Assembly: GCA_031286695.1 (NCBI GenBank)
Contig: JAITTY010000015.1
Span: forward strand, 1-48,591
Source of the DNA: Sphingobacterium sp.
GTDB lineage: Bacteria; Bacteroidota; Bacteroidia; Sphingobacteriales; Sphingobacteriaceae
Direction of reading: 5' to 3'
DNA length: 48,591 nt
In this document: piece after piece, positions 8,864-16,947 of the stretch
Numbering within the stretch: the first letter of the stretch is position 1
Layout: each line of letters opens with the position of its first letter
Notes under the pieces: generated by a model
Seen by the model: only the letters and a program-made list of their open reading frames with translations
Databases searched by the model: none
Told to the model about the DNA's origin: nothing
Made by a program: the position numbers and the translations under genes

Positions 8864-10597
8864 ATGAAAAATATAAAAATATTTATAGGAATAGTGGGGT
8901 TGGGAATAGCGGGGCTTGCAGGTTGCGGTAAAAGCTTTCTAGAGAAAACACCGCAAGGACAGTTAATTGAAGAACAGGTAGGGAATAAAAAGGGAGTCGA
9001 AGCTGCACTAATTGGAGCGTATGCAATATTGAATGGCAATGTCAATGGAACTTGGGGTAATTATGCTTCAGCTCCTAGTCAATGGGTATTTGGTGAAATT
9101 ACTTCCGATAATGCACATAAAGGATCTACTCCTACTGACCAGCCAAACATGAATATGTTGGTCAATTTTTCTCCTTTATCCTCCAATGATAATCTTAGTA
9201 CGATGTGGCAAGTTTATTATGAAGGAGTACTACGTACAAACAGCACCTTAACATTGTTAAAGCAAGATCAGGCTGGAAATAAGAGCATTTCAACTGATCG
9301 GGCAAAGCAAATCGAAGGTGAAGCGAAACTGCTTCGTGCTCATTATTATTTCTTGCTTTGGCGTGTTTTCAAAAATGTTCCCATCATAGACGAGAATATA
9401 ACTACTGAAGACGCTAAAGTGGTGAAAAATGATCAAGATATCCTTCCTTTGATTGAAAGTGATTTAAAAACTGCAGTAGCAAATTTACCTACATCAAAAA
9501 TTAATAATGAAGCTGGTCGTATGGATCAGTATGCAGCTAAAGCTTATTTAGGAAAATTATATCTCTACCAAAAAAAATACCAACAAGCACTGGATTTATT
9601 TAAAGCAGTTATTGCTGGACGGGATATCACTACTATGCCTTATCAAAATAACTATGATGTACTGAAAGAAGATGGTCCCGAGGCAATTATGGTTTCAAAA
9701 CATATTATCAATCCTGATGGATCAGGTGACAATGCAAATGTGGGTGATATGTTGAGTGGTTTGAATGGTGATAATCCAGTGGGATGCTGTGGATTTTACC
9801 AGCCTACTATCGATTTGGTAAACGCGTATAAAGTAGATGCAAATGGCCTTCCATATTTGGATGGATCATATCGAAATAATCCATATACTTCGGATATTAA
9901 ATTAACAGGTGATGCTTTGAAAAATTATAAACTTGATACGAAATTAAGTTTTGATCCACGTTTGGATTATAATGCTGGCCGTAGGGGGGTTGCGTTTTTG
10001 GACTATGGTATTTTTCCTGGAGATCCATGGTTAAGAACAGAGGGAAATGATAGACCGCATGGTGGACCGTTTTCTGGTATTAAGACAATGATTCCTAAAG
10101 CTTTATTTTCGGGTCATACATCTAATGATGGAAAATATGTAACAGATCTAGACGTAAATATTATCCGATTAGCAGATGTAATATTAATGGCAGCGGAATG
10201 CGATGTTGAATTGAATAATCTCGGCGAAGCATTGAATTTTGTTAATTCGATCAGAAATCGAGCAGCAAAATTACCAGCAAAAGTAACTTCTGATGGAACA
10301 CCAGCTGCAAATTATATTGTTAAACCTTACCCTTCTTTCCCAAGTCAAGACTATGCTCGAAATGCGGTACGCTTTGAACGGAGATTAGAGTTAGCAATGG
10401 AGGGACACCGTTTTTATGATTTGGTTCGTTGGGGGGTCGCAAAACAAGTAATAGAATCATACTCAGCATTTGAGGGAGCAATCCTTCCTACATTCAAGGG
10501 AATTACATTCACAATAAATAAGAATGAGATTTTTCCTATTCCTCAGGATGAAATTAATAGAAGCATGGGGAATTTGAAGCAAAATACGGGTTATTAA
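8864..10597 (+). CDS. SusD/RagB-family nutrient-binding outer-membrane lipoprotein
   Basis: A 577-residue surface lipoprotein with lipobox LAGC and C21 as the acylated residue. Typical SusD features follow: FLEKTPQGQL after the cysteine and the TPR-like helical core with EAKLLRAHYYFLLWRVFKNVP. The C-terminal RagB block is also present: FERRLELAMEGHRFYDLVRWG, then IFPIPQDEI near the end. It caps the SusC barrel and binds the ligand before import. The pair is transcribed together and closed by a strong terminator. The ligand is unknown. Confidence 0.96.
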   Translation: MKNIKIFIGIVGLGIAGLAGCGKSFLEKTPQGQLIEEQVGNKKGVEAALIGAYAILNGNVNGTWGNYASAPSQWVFGEITSDNAHKGSTPTDQPNMNMLVNFSPLSSNDNLSTMWQVYYEGVLRTNSTLTLLKQDQAGNKSISTDRAKQIEGEAKLLRAHYYFLLWRVFKNVPIIDENITTEDAKVVKNDQDILPLIESDLKTAVANLPTSKINNEAGRMDQYAAKAYLGKLYLYQKKYQQALDLFKAVIAGRDITTMPYQNNYDVLKEDGPEAIMVSKHIINPDGSGDNANVGDMLSGLNGDNPVGCCGFYQPTIDLVNAYKVDANGLPYLDGSYRNNPYTSDIKLTGDALKNYKLDTKLSFDPRLDYNAGRRGVAFLDYGIFPGDPWLRTEGNDRPHGGPFSGIKTMIPKALFSGHTSNDGKYVTDLDVNIIRLADVILMAAECDVELNNLGEALNFVNSIRNRAAKLPAKVTSDGTPAANYIVKPYPSFPSQDYARNAVRFERRLELAMEGHRFYDLVRWGVAKQVIESYSAFEGAILPTFKGITFTINKNEIFPIPQDEINRSMGNLKQNTGY

Positions 10598-10606
10598 TGC
10601 CTGATA

Positions 10607-10660
10607 TCCTATAAAAAAGAAACGGAGGGACAATGTCTCTCCGTTTTCTTTTTTATAGGA
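10607..10660 (+). terminator. Terminator of the susCD operon
   Basis: A long stem: TCCTATAAAAAAGAAA-CGGAGGGA pairs with TCTCTCCG-TTTTCTTTTTTATAGGA around loop CAATG, with a minor bulge. The upper G/C part followed by a T-rich arm fits an intrinsic terminator, and the A-rich left arm would work on the other strand too. Confidence 0.85.
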
Positions 10661-10724
10661 TTTGTATCTGAATTTTGGCAATAGACGAAAGGGAGTTCTT
10701 GCAGTTTTTTGTATGTTTGAACTG

Positions 10725-12044
10725 ATGAAAAAAAATTTAAGTGCATTGTTGCTGCTTTGGTTTGTGCTGGCGGCTACTTTTGTAGCGAAGGCTCAGAGCT
10801 TTGAGGATGTTTATCAGCTATTTCAAGAATCTAAAATATTAAATGATCATTTTGTTGGTTTTTCTTTGTATGACCTAAATGCCAATAAATATGTCATGGA
10901 CATAAACGGCAATAAGCATTTTACACCGGCTTCCAATACAAAAATGTATACCACCTATGCTGCTCTAGCACTGTTGGGGGATTCAATACCTGGTTTGGAG
11001 TATGTGGAACGCGGAGACTCGCTGCTTATCTGGGGGACGGGTGATCCGACGTTTCTGCATAATCGGTTAGATACCCGAGTGGTGTATAACTTTTTGAAAA
11101 ATACGAATAAACGCATTTTTGTTGTACCAGGGACAATGAAGAATAAGTTCTTTGCACATGGTTGGGCTATGGAAGATTTTGAAGCTTACTATCAACCTGA
11201 AATCAGTACATTTCCTATTTATGGCAATGTGGTCACTTTTCGGCAAAAAGGTTATAATTATCTAGCGACTTCGCCAGCGAGTTTTCAAAATTCACTGGAT
11301 TTTTTGCCTGAACCTAAGGTAGGTGATTTTGAACTTTCCCGTTCATTTCGTGCCAATTCCTTTTGGATGTCCAAACGCCCCGTTCCAAGCGGTTATGTCA
11401 ATGAAGTTCCCTTTATCTATTCCGACAGCTTATTTATTAAATTATTGTCGGATAGTCTCGGTAAATCTGTGACCTTATTGTCTTACCAAAAACCAAATAA
11501 TACCAAGATACTCTATTCAGGTAGCACCAAAAATTTAATCCGTGAAATGATGCTACCCAGTGATAATTTTATTGCTGAACAGTTTTTAATGATGTGTTCG
11601 TGGAAACAATTCGGTCAATTTGATACTTACTTGGTGAGGGACTGGATGAAGAATAACGTTTATAAATACTTTTCAGCTGAGGTTGCCATTTTTGATGGTT
11701 CGGGCCTTTCGTCCTACAATAAGGTCACTCCACAGAATAATGTGGATCTGTTGGTCCTCTTGAAAAATAAATTGCCGGATGAAAAGGAACGTTTTCGTCT
11801 TTTCCCTGCTGGAGGTGTCGATGGTACCCTAAAACGTACCTATAGCAAAGATCTCGGCGAACCGTTTGTTTTTGCTAAAACAGGAACCATCACTTCTGTC
11901 TATAATCAAAGTGGTTATCTGATCACACGGACAGGACGACGCTTGGCATTCTCTTTTATGAATAATAATTATATAGATGATCGAGCAAGTACAATTCGTA
12001 AAGAAATGGCTAAAATAATTACTTATATTCGTCAAACTTATTAA
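10725..12044 (+). CDS. dacB: D-alanyl-D-alanine carboxypeptidase / endopeptidase (PBP4, S13 family)
   Basis: A 439-residue exported penicillin-binding protein of peptidase family S13. It trims pentapeptides and/or cuts cross-links in periplasmic peptidoglycan. The signal peptide is KKNLSALLLLWFVLAATFVAKA. Active-site motifs are S70-N-T-K73 (SxxK), SDN in PSDNFIAEQF, and KTG in FAKTGTITSVYN. The open frame runs 21 codons further upstream, but only the Met at 10725 begins a proper signal peptide. At 439 residues it is near the usual length for the family. It is the first gene of a four-gene operon, with 10 nt to the MFS gene. Confidence 0.92.
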   Translation: MKKNLSALLLLWFVLAATFVAKAQSFEDVYQLFQESKILNDHFVGFSLYDLNANKYVMDINGNKHFTPASNTKMYTTYAALALLGDSIPGLEYVERGDSLLIWGTGDPTFLHNRLDTRVVYNFLKNTNKRIFVVPGTMKNKFFAHGWAMEDFEAYYQPEISTFPIYGNVVTFRQKGYNYLATSPASFQNSLDFLPEPKVGDFELSRSFRANSFWMSKRPVPSGYVNEVPFIYSDSLFIKLLSDSLGKSVTLLSYQKPNNTKILYSGSTKNLIREMMLPSDNFIAEQFLMMCSWKQFGQFDTYLVRDWMKNNVYKYFSAEVAIFDGSGLSSYNKVTPQNNVDLLVLLKNKLPDEKERFRLFPAGGVDGTLKRTYSKDLGEPFVFAKTGTITSVYNQSGYLITRTGRRLAFSFMNNNYIDDRASTIRKEMAKIITYIRQTY

Positions 12045-12054
12045 GCCAATTTAA

Positions 12055-13353
12055 ATGGAAGCAATTGTAAAAAACAATAAAAAATTGATTCGTTCTTGGG
12101 CCATGTTCGATTGGGCCAATTCTGCTTACAACCTTGTTATTACTTCCACGATATTCCCTGTTTACTATACAGCAATTACGACCACAAAAGAGCATGGTGA
12201 TGTTGTTCGTTTCTTTGGAATAGAGGTCGTCAATACCGCTCTTTCCAATTTTTCTCTGGCCTTCGCCTATCTGTTGATGTCTTTTTCCTTGCCCTTTATT
12301 TCTTCATACGCTGATGCGAAAGGAAAAAAGAAGCAGATTATGAAATTCTTTACCTATATGGGAGCGATAGCATGTATGTGCTTGTTTTTTTTCAAGCTGG
12401 ATACTTTGGAAATAGGTATCATATGTTTCGTTCTTGCTGCGATGGGTTATATTGGCGGTGTTTTGTTTAATAATTCTTATTTACCGCTTTTAGCTACTGT
12501 TGATCAGCAGGATAAGGTGAGTGCGCAAGGTTTTGCTTATGGTTATATTGGCTGTGTCACTTTACAGATTCTTTGTTTTATAGTGGTGCTTAAGCCTGAA
12601 TGGTTTGGTATTACAGATGCTTCACTGCCGGCTCGTATTTCGTTTCTAATGGTCGGATTGTGGTGGCTTGGGTTTTCAATGATTCCTTTTAAATACCTGC
12701 CTAAAATCGATGCGACCGAGAACAACACCGGTAAGAGTTTTGTACAGAATGTACGAGATGAATTCGGCCATGTGATTCAAAAGATCAAAGGTATTCCTGA
12801 AATAAAGCAGTTTTTGCCCGCTTTTTTCTTTTATGCAATTGGGGTTCAGACTTTGATGATTGTAGCCTCTTCTTTTGGGGAGAAAATTTTGCATTTAGGC
12901 GCGGAAAGGTTGATTGCGACAATTCTTCTCATTCAGCTCGTAGCTATCTTAGGTGCATTTTTAATGTCTTATTTATCTACGCTTTTTGGGAATATTAAGG
13001 TGTTGATCGTTGTGGTGATGATCTGGATCGGCATCTGTATTGCAGCCTTTTATTTATCTACTCCACTTCAGTTTTATATTATTGCTGCATTGGTCGGTTT
13101 AGTTATGGGCGGGATTCAGTCCTTATCGCGTTCAACCTATTCTAAATTAATTCCAACGGATATTAAAGATACGACTGCTTTCTTTTCTTTTTATGACGTT
13201 ACTGAAAAGGTCGCGATTGTCATTGGATTATTCTCATTCGGGTTTATAGAACAGGTAACACATAATATTCGGTACTCTGCATTGGTTCTTTCTTTATTTT
13301 TTGTAATTGGATTGTTACTTTTGGTGCGGATATTAGTATCCAATAAATCTTAA
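12055..13353 (+). CDS. UMF1/Atg22-like MFS transporter
   Basis: A 432-residue polytopic protein with about 12 predicted membrane segments. The N-terminus SWAMFDWANSAYNLVI is the hallmark of the UMF1 (Atg22-like) branch of the major facilitator superfamily. The second half carries GGIQSLSRSTYSKLIP, also family-typical. Atg22 in yeast exports amino acids from the vacuole; bacterial members are mostly uncharacterised. Its place between a peptidoglycan carboxypeptidase and a CCG-domain protein suggests, but does not prove, export or uptake of an amino acid or wall fragment. Confidence 0.88.
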   Translation: MEAIVKNNKKLIRSWAMFDWANSAYNLVITSTIFPVYYTAITTTKEHGDVVRFFGIEVVNTALSNFSLAFAYLLMSFSLPFISSYADAKGKKKQIMKFFTYMGAIACMCLFFFKLDTLEIGIICFVLAAMGYIGGVLFNNSYLPLLATVDQQDKVSAQGFAYGYIGCVTLQILCFIVVLKPEWFGITDASLPARISFLMVGLWWLGFSMIPFKYLPKIDATENNTGKSFVQNVRDEFGHVIQKIKGIPEIKQFLPAFFFYAIGVQTLMIVASSFGEKILHLGAERLIATILLIQLVAILGAFLMSYLSTLFGNIKVLIVVVMIWIGICIAAFYLSTPLQFYIIAALVGLVMGGIQSLSRSTYSKLIPTDIKDTTAFFSFYDVTEKVAIVIGLFSFGFIEQVTHNIRYSALVLSLFFVIGLLLLVRILVSNKS

Positions 13354-13373
13354 TTTTATTGATTAAATTAAAT

Positions 13374-14102
13374 ATGAAAGTAGAACTTTTTGTTCCTTGT
13401 TTTATAGATCAGCTTTATCCTGAGACCGCATTTAATACAGTTCGTTTATTAGAAAAAGTCGGTTGCGAGGTCGTCTACAATCCTGAGCAGACATGCTGTG
13501 GCCAACCTGCCTATAATGCCGGATTTTGGGATGATGCAAAACAGGTTGGACGGAAGTTTTTAGGTGATTTCTCGGGTGACCATGTGATTATTTCTCCTTC
13601 AGCCTCTTGTACTGGTATGGTTAGGCATGGTTATAATGATTTATTCGCAAATTCGGCGGATTCTCATCAATGTCATAAAATACAGCAACAGGTTGTGGAA
13701 ATCTCTGATTTTTTAGTAAACGTGCTAAAAAAGGAGTATTTTGGAGCTGAATTGGAGGGTGTTGCGGTATACCACGATTCTTGTTCGGCTTTGCGAGAGT
13801 GCAAGATTAAAGATGAACCACGGAAATTATTGAGTAAAGTCTTAGGACTGGAAATGGTGGAAGTGAAAGATAGTGAAACATGCTGTGGATTTGGTGGAAG
13901 CTTTGCCGTTAAATTCGAAGGGATATCCGCAGCCATGGCCGAACAGAAAGTGCGTAATGCACTTGATCTGAATGCGGATTACATTATTTCCACTGATTCA
14001 TCTTGTTTGCTACAGCTGCAATCTTATATAGATAAACATAAATTACCCATTCAGACGATGCACCTCGTTGATGTGTTGACCACTGGCTGGGGAAATATTT
14101 AA
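13374..14102 (+). CDS. LutA/YkgE-like CCG-domain (Fe-S) protein
   Basis: A 242-residue protein with two cysteine-rich CCG domains: FVPCFIDQLYP...QTCCGQPAYNAG in the first half and YHDSCSALRE...DSETCCGFGG in the second. It matches LutA, a subunit of the LutABC L-lactate oxidase, and related heterodisulfide-reductase-type subunits. The frame opens at a TTG 15 nt upstream, but the ATG at 13374 gives the family N-terminus KVELFVPCF. LutB and LutC are not in the window. It may therefore work with subunits encoded elsewhere or have another redox role. It lies in the dacB-MFS operon with a 20-nt gap. Confidence 0.86.
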   Translation: MKVELFVPCFIDQLYPETAFNTVRLLEKVGCEVVYNPEQTCCGQPAYNAGFWDDAKQVGRKFLGDFSGDHVIISPSASCTGMVRHGYNDLFANSADSHQCHKIQQQVVEISDFLVNVLKKEYFGAELEGVAVYHDSCSALRECKIKDEPRKLLSKVLGLEMVEVKDSETCCGFGGSFAVKFEGISAAMAEQKVRNALDLNADYIISTDSSCLLQLQSYIDKHKLPIQTMHLVDVLTTGWGNI

Positions 14103-14124
14103 ATAACACATTAAATCTAAACAC

Positions 14125-15015
14125 ATGAATTCAAGAAGAGATTTTCTTAAAAACCTTGCGCTAGCATCTGCTGGTATAGCATTAGCTCCTTCATTGGAGA
14201 GTTTTGCGGCAGCAAAGAAAGATTGGTTTGACATTTCCTTGGCTGAATGGTCATTGCATAAATCCTTGTTCAAGGGAGATTTGAACAATTTGGATTTTCC
14301 GGTATTAGCGGCAAAAAAATATGGCATCTACGGGGTGGAATATGTAAATCAGTTTTTTAAGGATAAGGCTAATGATAATAACTACCTTACTGAGCTAAAT
14401 ATGCGTGCAAAAGATAATGGTGTACGTAATGTGCTCATTATGATTGATGGTGAGGGAAATCTCGGTGATGAAGATGAAACAAAGAGAAAACAAGCCGTGC
14501 AAAACCATTATAAGTGGATTTCTGCGGCTAATTTCTTAGGTTGTCATGCAATTCGTGTGAATGCGGCTGGAAAAGGTACGCCTGAAGAAGTGAGTAAACG
14601 TGTTGTTGAAAGTTTAACAACGCTATCTGATATCGGTAAAAAAGCGGGGATTAGCATTATTGTAGAAAACCATGGCGGTATCTCTTCACATGGTGACTGG
14701 TTGGCCAATACATTAAAAGCAGTGGGTAGTAAATATTGTGGAAGTTTACCTGATCTTGGTAATTTCTATGAGTATGATCGTTATCAAGGTGTGACGGATC
14801 TAATGCCTTATGCGCATGGTGTGAGTGCCAAAACACATGATTTTGATGCCAATGGAAATGAAACGCAAATTGACTATGAGCGTATGTTGAAGATTGTTAA
14901 AAAAGCAAAATTCAAAGGTTATGTGGGGATTGAATATGAGGGAAGTAAGTTGAGTGAGGAAGAAGGAATTTTTGCTACTAAAAAATTACTGGAACGTTTG
15001 CGCCCTTTGATCTAA
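14125..15015 (+). CDS. Tat-exported sugar phosphate isomerase/epimerase-like TIM barrel
   Basis: A 296-residue protein beginning with a twin-arginine signal (NSRRDFLKNLALASAGIALA) followed by a xylose-isomerase-like (AP endonuclease 2) TIM barrel. Visible metal-site candidates are IIVENHGG (Glu/His), LPDLGNF, AKTHDF and VGIEYEG near the C-terminus. Such proteins are common in Bacteroidota as exported sugar isomerases or epimerases; the true substrate is usually unknown. It is the last gene of the dacB operon, and a long hairpin begins 3 nt after the stop. Confidence 0.85.
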   Translation: MNSRRDFLKNLALASAGIALAPSLESFAAAKKDWFDISLAEWSLHKSLFKGDLNNLDFPVLAAKKYGIYGVEYVNQFFKDKANDNNYLTELNMRAKDNGVRNVLIMIDGEGNLGDEDETKRKQAVQNHYKWISAANFLGCHAIRVNAAGKGTPEEVSKRVVESLTTLSDIGKKAGISIIVENHGGISSHGDWLANTLKAVGSKYCGSLPDLGNFYEYDRYQGVTDLMPYAHGVSAKTHDFDANGNETQIDYERMLKIVKKAKFKGYVGIEYEGSKLSEEEGIFATKKLLERLRPLI

Positions 15016-15018
15016 TAT

Positions 15019-15067
15019 TTAACTAGTCGAGTTCTTTTCTGTCAATGGAAAGAACTCGACTAGTTAA
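15019..15067. repeat. Perfect 19-bp inverted repeat after the TIM-barrel gene
   Basis: The arm at 15019-15037 pairs perfectly with 15049-15067 around an 11-nt loop. The arm contains ACTAGTCGAGTTC. No real T-tract follows, so it is a poor intrinsic terminator by usual rules. It most likely protects the 3' end or ends the transcript with help. Confidence 0.8.
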
Positions 15068-15229
15068 TAGGTTTTAATTGAAGTGTTGCTTGGATGCAGC
15101 AACGAAAAAACTGCCGTCCATTCGTTAGAAACCTATTAAGATCTTCACTATCTTGCTTGAGTATATGAAGAGGGGTGAACAACCTCTTTCTTTGTGTAGA
15201 GGATCATCGGATTTTTCCGTTTACCGATG
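15064..15229 (+). promoter_or_regulatory. Structured leader upstream of the first POT gene (candidate cis-regulatory RNA)
   Basis: Several helices can form in series. A closing stem TTAATAGGTTT (15064-15074) pairs with AAACCTATTAA (15129-15139) and encloses the hairpin GTTGCT/AGCAAC. Then come AAGAGG/CCTCTT (15168-15173 with 15183-15188) and CATCGG/CCGATG (15205-15210 with 15224-15229). About 60 nt of A-rich DNA then leads to the ATG at 15290. It resembles no riboswitch that I recognise. Confidence 0.4.
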
Positions 15230-15289
15230 GTATATTTTATAAATGGAAATCGCACTACCTTATTTTGAAAAATAACGACTAAAAAAAAC

Positions 15290-16864
15290 ATGAATTTTGA
15301 AAAAAATGCTGTTCTTGAAACCCATTTGCAAAAAGTAGGGGCGGAACATGTATTGGTACAAGGGCATCCAGCCGGCTTGTTCGTATTATTCTTTACAGAG
15401 ATGTGGGAGCGTTTCAGCTATTATGGTATGCGAGCGCTTTTGGTGAATTTTCTGGTCTCTACCATTGCACAGCATGGCTGGGGCTGGACCAACTCCGAGG
15501 CCATGAAACTTTATGGTTTGTACACCGGGATGGTCTTTTTAACGCCATTGTTCGGCGGGATTATAGCTGACCGTCTAACAGGATATAAAAAATCCATTAT
15601 GGTGGGAGCTATAATTATGACGCTGGGGCATATCGCTATGGCTTTAGAGGGATTTAATAAAAGCTTTTTTTTGGCGGGTTTGGTGCTGATTGTTCTGGGA
15701 AATGGTTTGTTCAAACCCAATATCTCTTCGATGGTAGGGAAATTATATCCTGATAAAGGCGGTAAAAAGGATGCCGGTTATACCATCTTTTATATGGGTA
15801 TCAACGGGGGGGCATTTTTAGGTATGATGTTATGCGGTTATATTGGAGAGAAGATCGGCTGGCATTATGGTTTTGGTCTTGCCGGAGTATTTATGTTTTT
15901 GGGGATGTTGCAGTTTTATTTTGCGCAACCCATCTTCGGAAAAATTGGAAATACACCCGAGAAACAAGAAGAGCTAACCGATATTGCAGCAGGGCAAGAA
16001 GAAAATCCAAAACATATTGTTCGTGATCGTTTACTGGTCATTGCCATTTTTATGTTGTCAAGTATCGTTTTTCATTTAGCTTTTGAACAAGCGGGTGGCT
16101 CGATGACGATCTTTGCAAAAAATTATACACAGCGGGTATTGAGTGGTGACGTGGCTGTTTTATTTAAATGGTTGGATGCCGCATTGACGGTTTTGCCGAT
16201 TGTGGTAATTACTGGAGTACTGTTTGTTTTAGCGAAGAAAATCATACGTAAATACCCTATGATTATACTTTTTTCGAGTATTTCTTTTGTGATCATCTGG
16301 TCTTTGTGTCTTTGGAAAGTTTATCGGGAATATTATGGTATGAATTCGGAAGTTACTGTATCCTGGTTTCCGATGTTAAATTCTTTCTTTATCATTACGC
16401 TGGCTACATCATTTAGTAAGATATGGGAGAAAGTATGGAATCCTTCTGGTCCAATTAAGTTTGCAATGGGACTGACATTGGTTGGAGTTGGTTTTGCAGC
16501 CCTATCTATTGGAAGCTCCGAGATTCCTACCGGTGCAAAGACGGCCTCTGTTAGTATGATCTGGTTGGTATTGGCGTACTTTTTTCATACAGTGGGCGAA
16601 TTATGTATTGGTCCGGTCGGACTTTCTTATGTCAGTAAACTATCGCCAAAAAAATTCCTGGGGTTATTGTTTGGTTTTTGGTTTTGTGCCAATGCCATCG
16701 CTAATTTTATAGGGGGCTTTATTGGATCGTATATTGATAAGATTACTGAATCACATTCGATGTCTTACTTCTTTGCTGTATTTACAGTGATTCCTATGGT
16801 GGCTGCTGTATTTCTTATTCTGGGTAACAAAAAAATAAAAAAGATGATGCATGGAATTGATTAA
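15290..16864 (+). CDS. POT-family proton-dependent peptide transporter (copy 1)
   Basis: A 524-residue inner-membrane carrier of the POT/PTR (DtpT-like) family. It takes up di- and tripeptides with protons. The proton-coupling motif is visible at the first helix (FFTEMWERFSYYGMRALL, ExxER), along with GLYTGMVFLTPLFGGIIADR and FYMGINGGAFLGMMLCGYIGE. The C-terminal half has GELCIGPVGLSYVSKLSP and ends KKMMHGID. About 14 membrane spans are expected. It lies behind the structured leader, and a very similar gene follows after 83 nt. The two are close paralogues throughout, so a tandem duplication is likely. Confidence 0.95.
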   Translation: MNFEKNAVLETHLQKVGAEHVLVQGHPAGLFVLFFTEMWERFSYYGMRALLVNFLVSTIAQHGWGWTNSEAMKLYGLYTGMVFLTPLFGGIIADRLTGYKKSIMVGAIIMTLGHIAMALEGFNKSFFLAGLVLIVLGNGLFKPNISSMVGKLYPDKGGKKDAGYTIFYMGINGGAFLGMMLCGYIGEKIGWHYGFGLAGVFMFLGMLQFYFAQPIFGKIGNTPEKQEELTDIAAGQEENPKHIVRDRLLVIAIFMLSSIVFHLAFEQAGGSMTIFAKNYTQRVLSGDVAVLFKWLDAALTVLPIVVITGVLFVLAKKIIRKYPMIILFSSISFVIIWSLCLWKVYREYYGMNSEVTVSWFPMLNSFFIITLATSFSKIWEKVWNPSGPIKFAMGLTLVGVGFAALSIGSSEIPTGAKTASVSMIWLVLAYFFHTVGELCIGPVGLSYVSKLSPKKFLGLLFGFWFCANAIANFIGGFIGSYIDKITESHSMSYFFAVFTVIPMVAAVFLILGNKKIKKMMHGID

Positions 16865-16947
16865 TTCATAGAAAAATAGTGTATCTTCAAGCGATTTTTA
16901 TCAAAATAAAAACAAAACCTGAGTTATAAAACAATTATTGAAATTAT

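Noticed and set aside
10662..10724. N-terminal extension of dacB
   Set aside because: The extension begins inside terminator-flanking DNA and would bury the signal peptide; the Met at 10725 restores it.
13359..13373. TTG start of the LutA-like gene
   Set aside because: The ATG at 13374 begins exactly at the family N-terminus.
14125..15015. Assigning the Tat-exported TIM barrel as inositol or xylose isomerase
   Set aside because: The fold is clear but no substrate-specific residues could be identified, so only the superfamily is stated.
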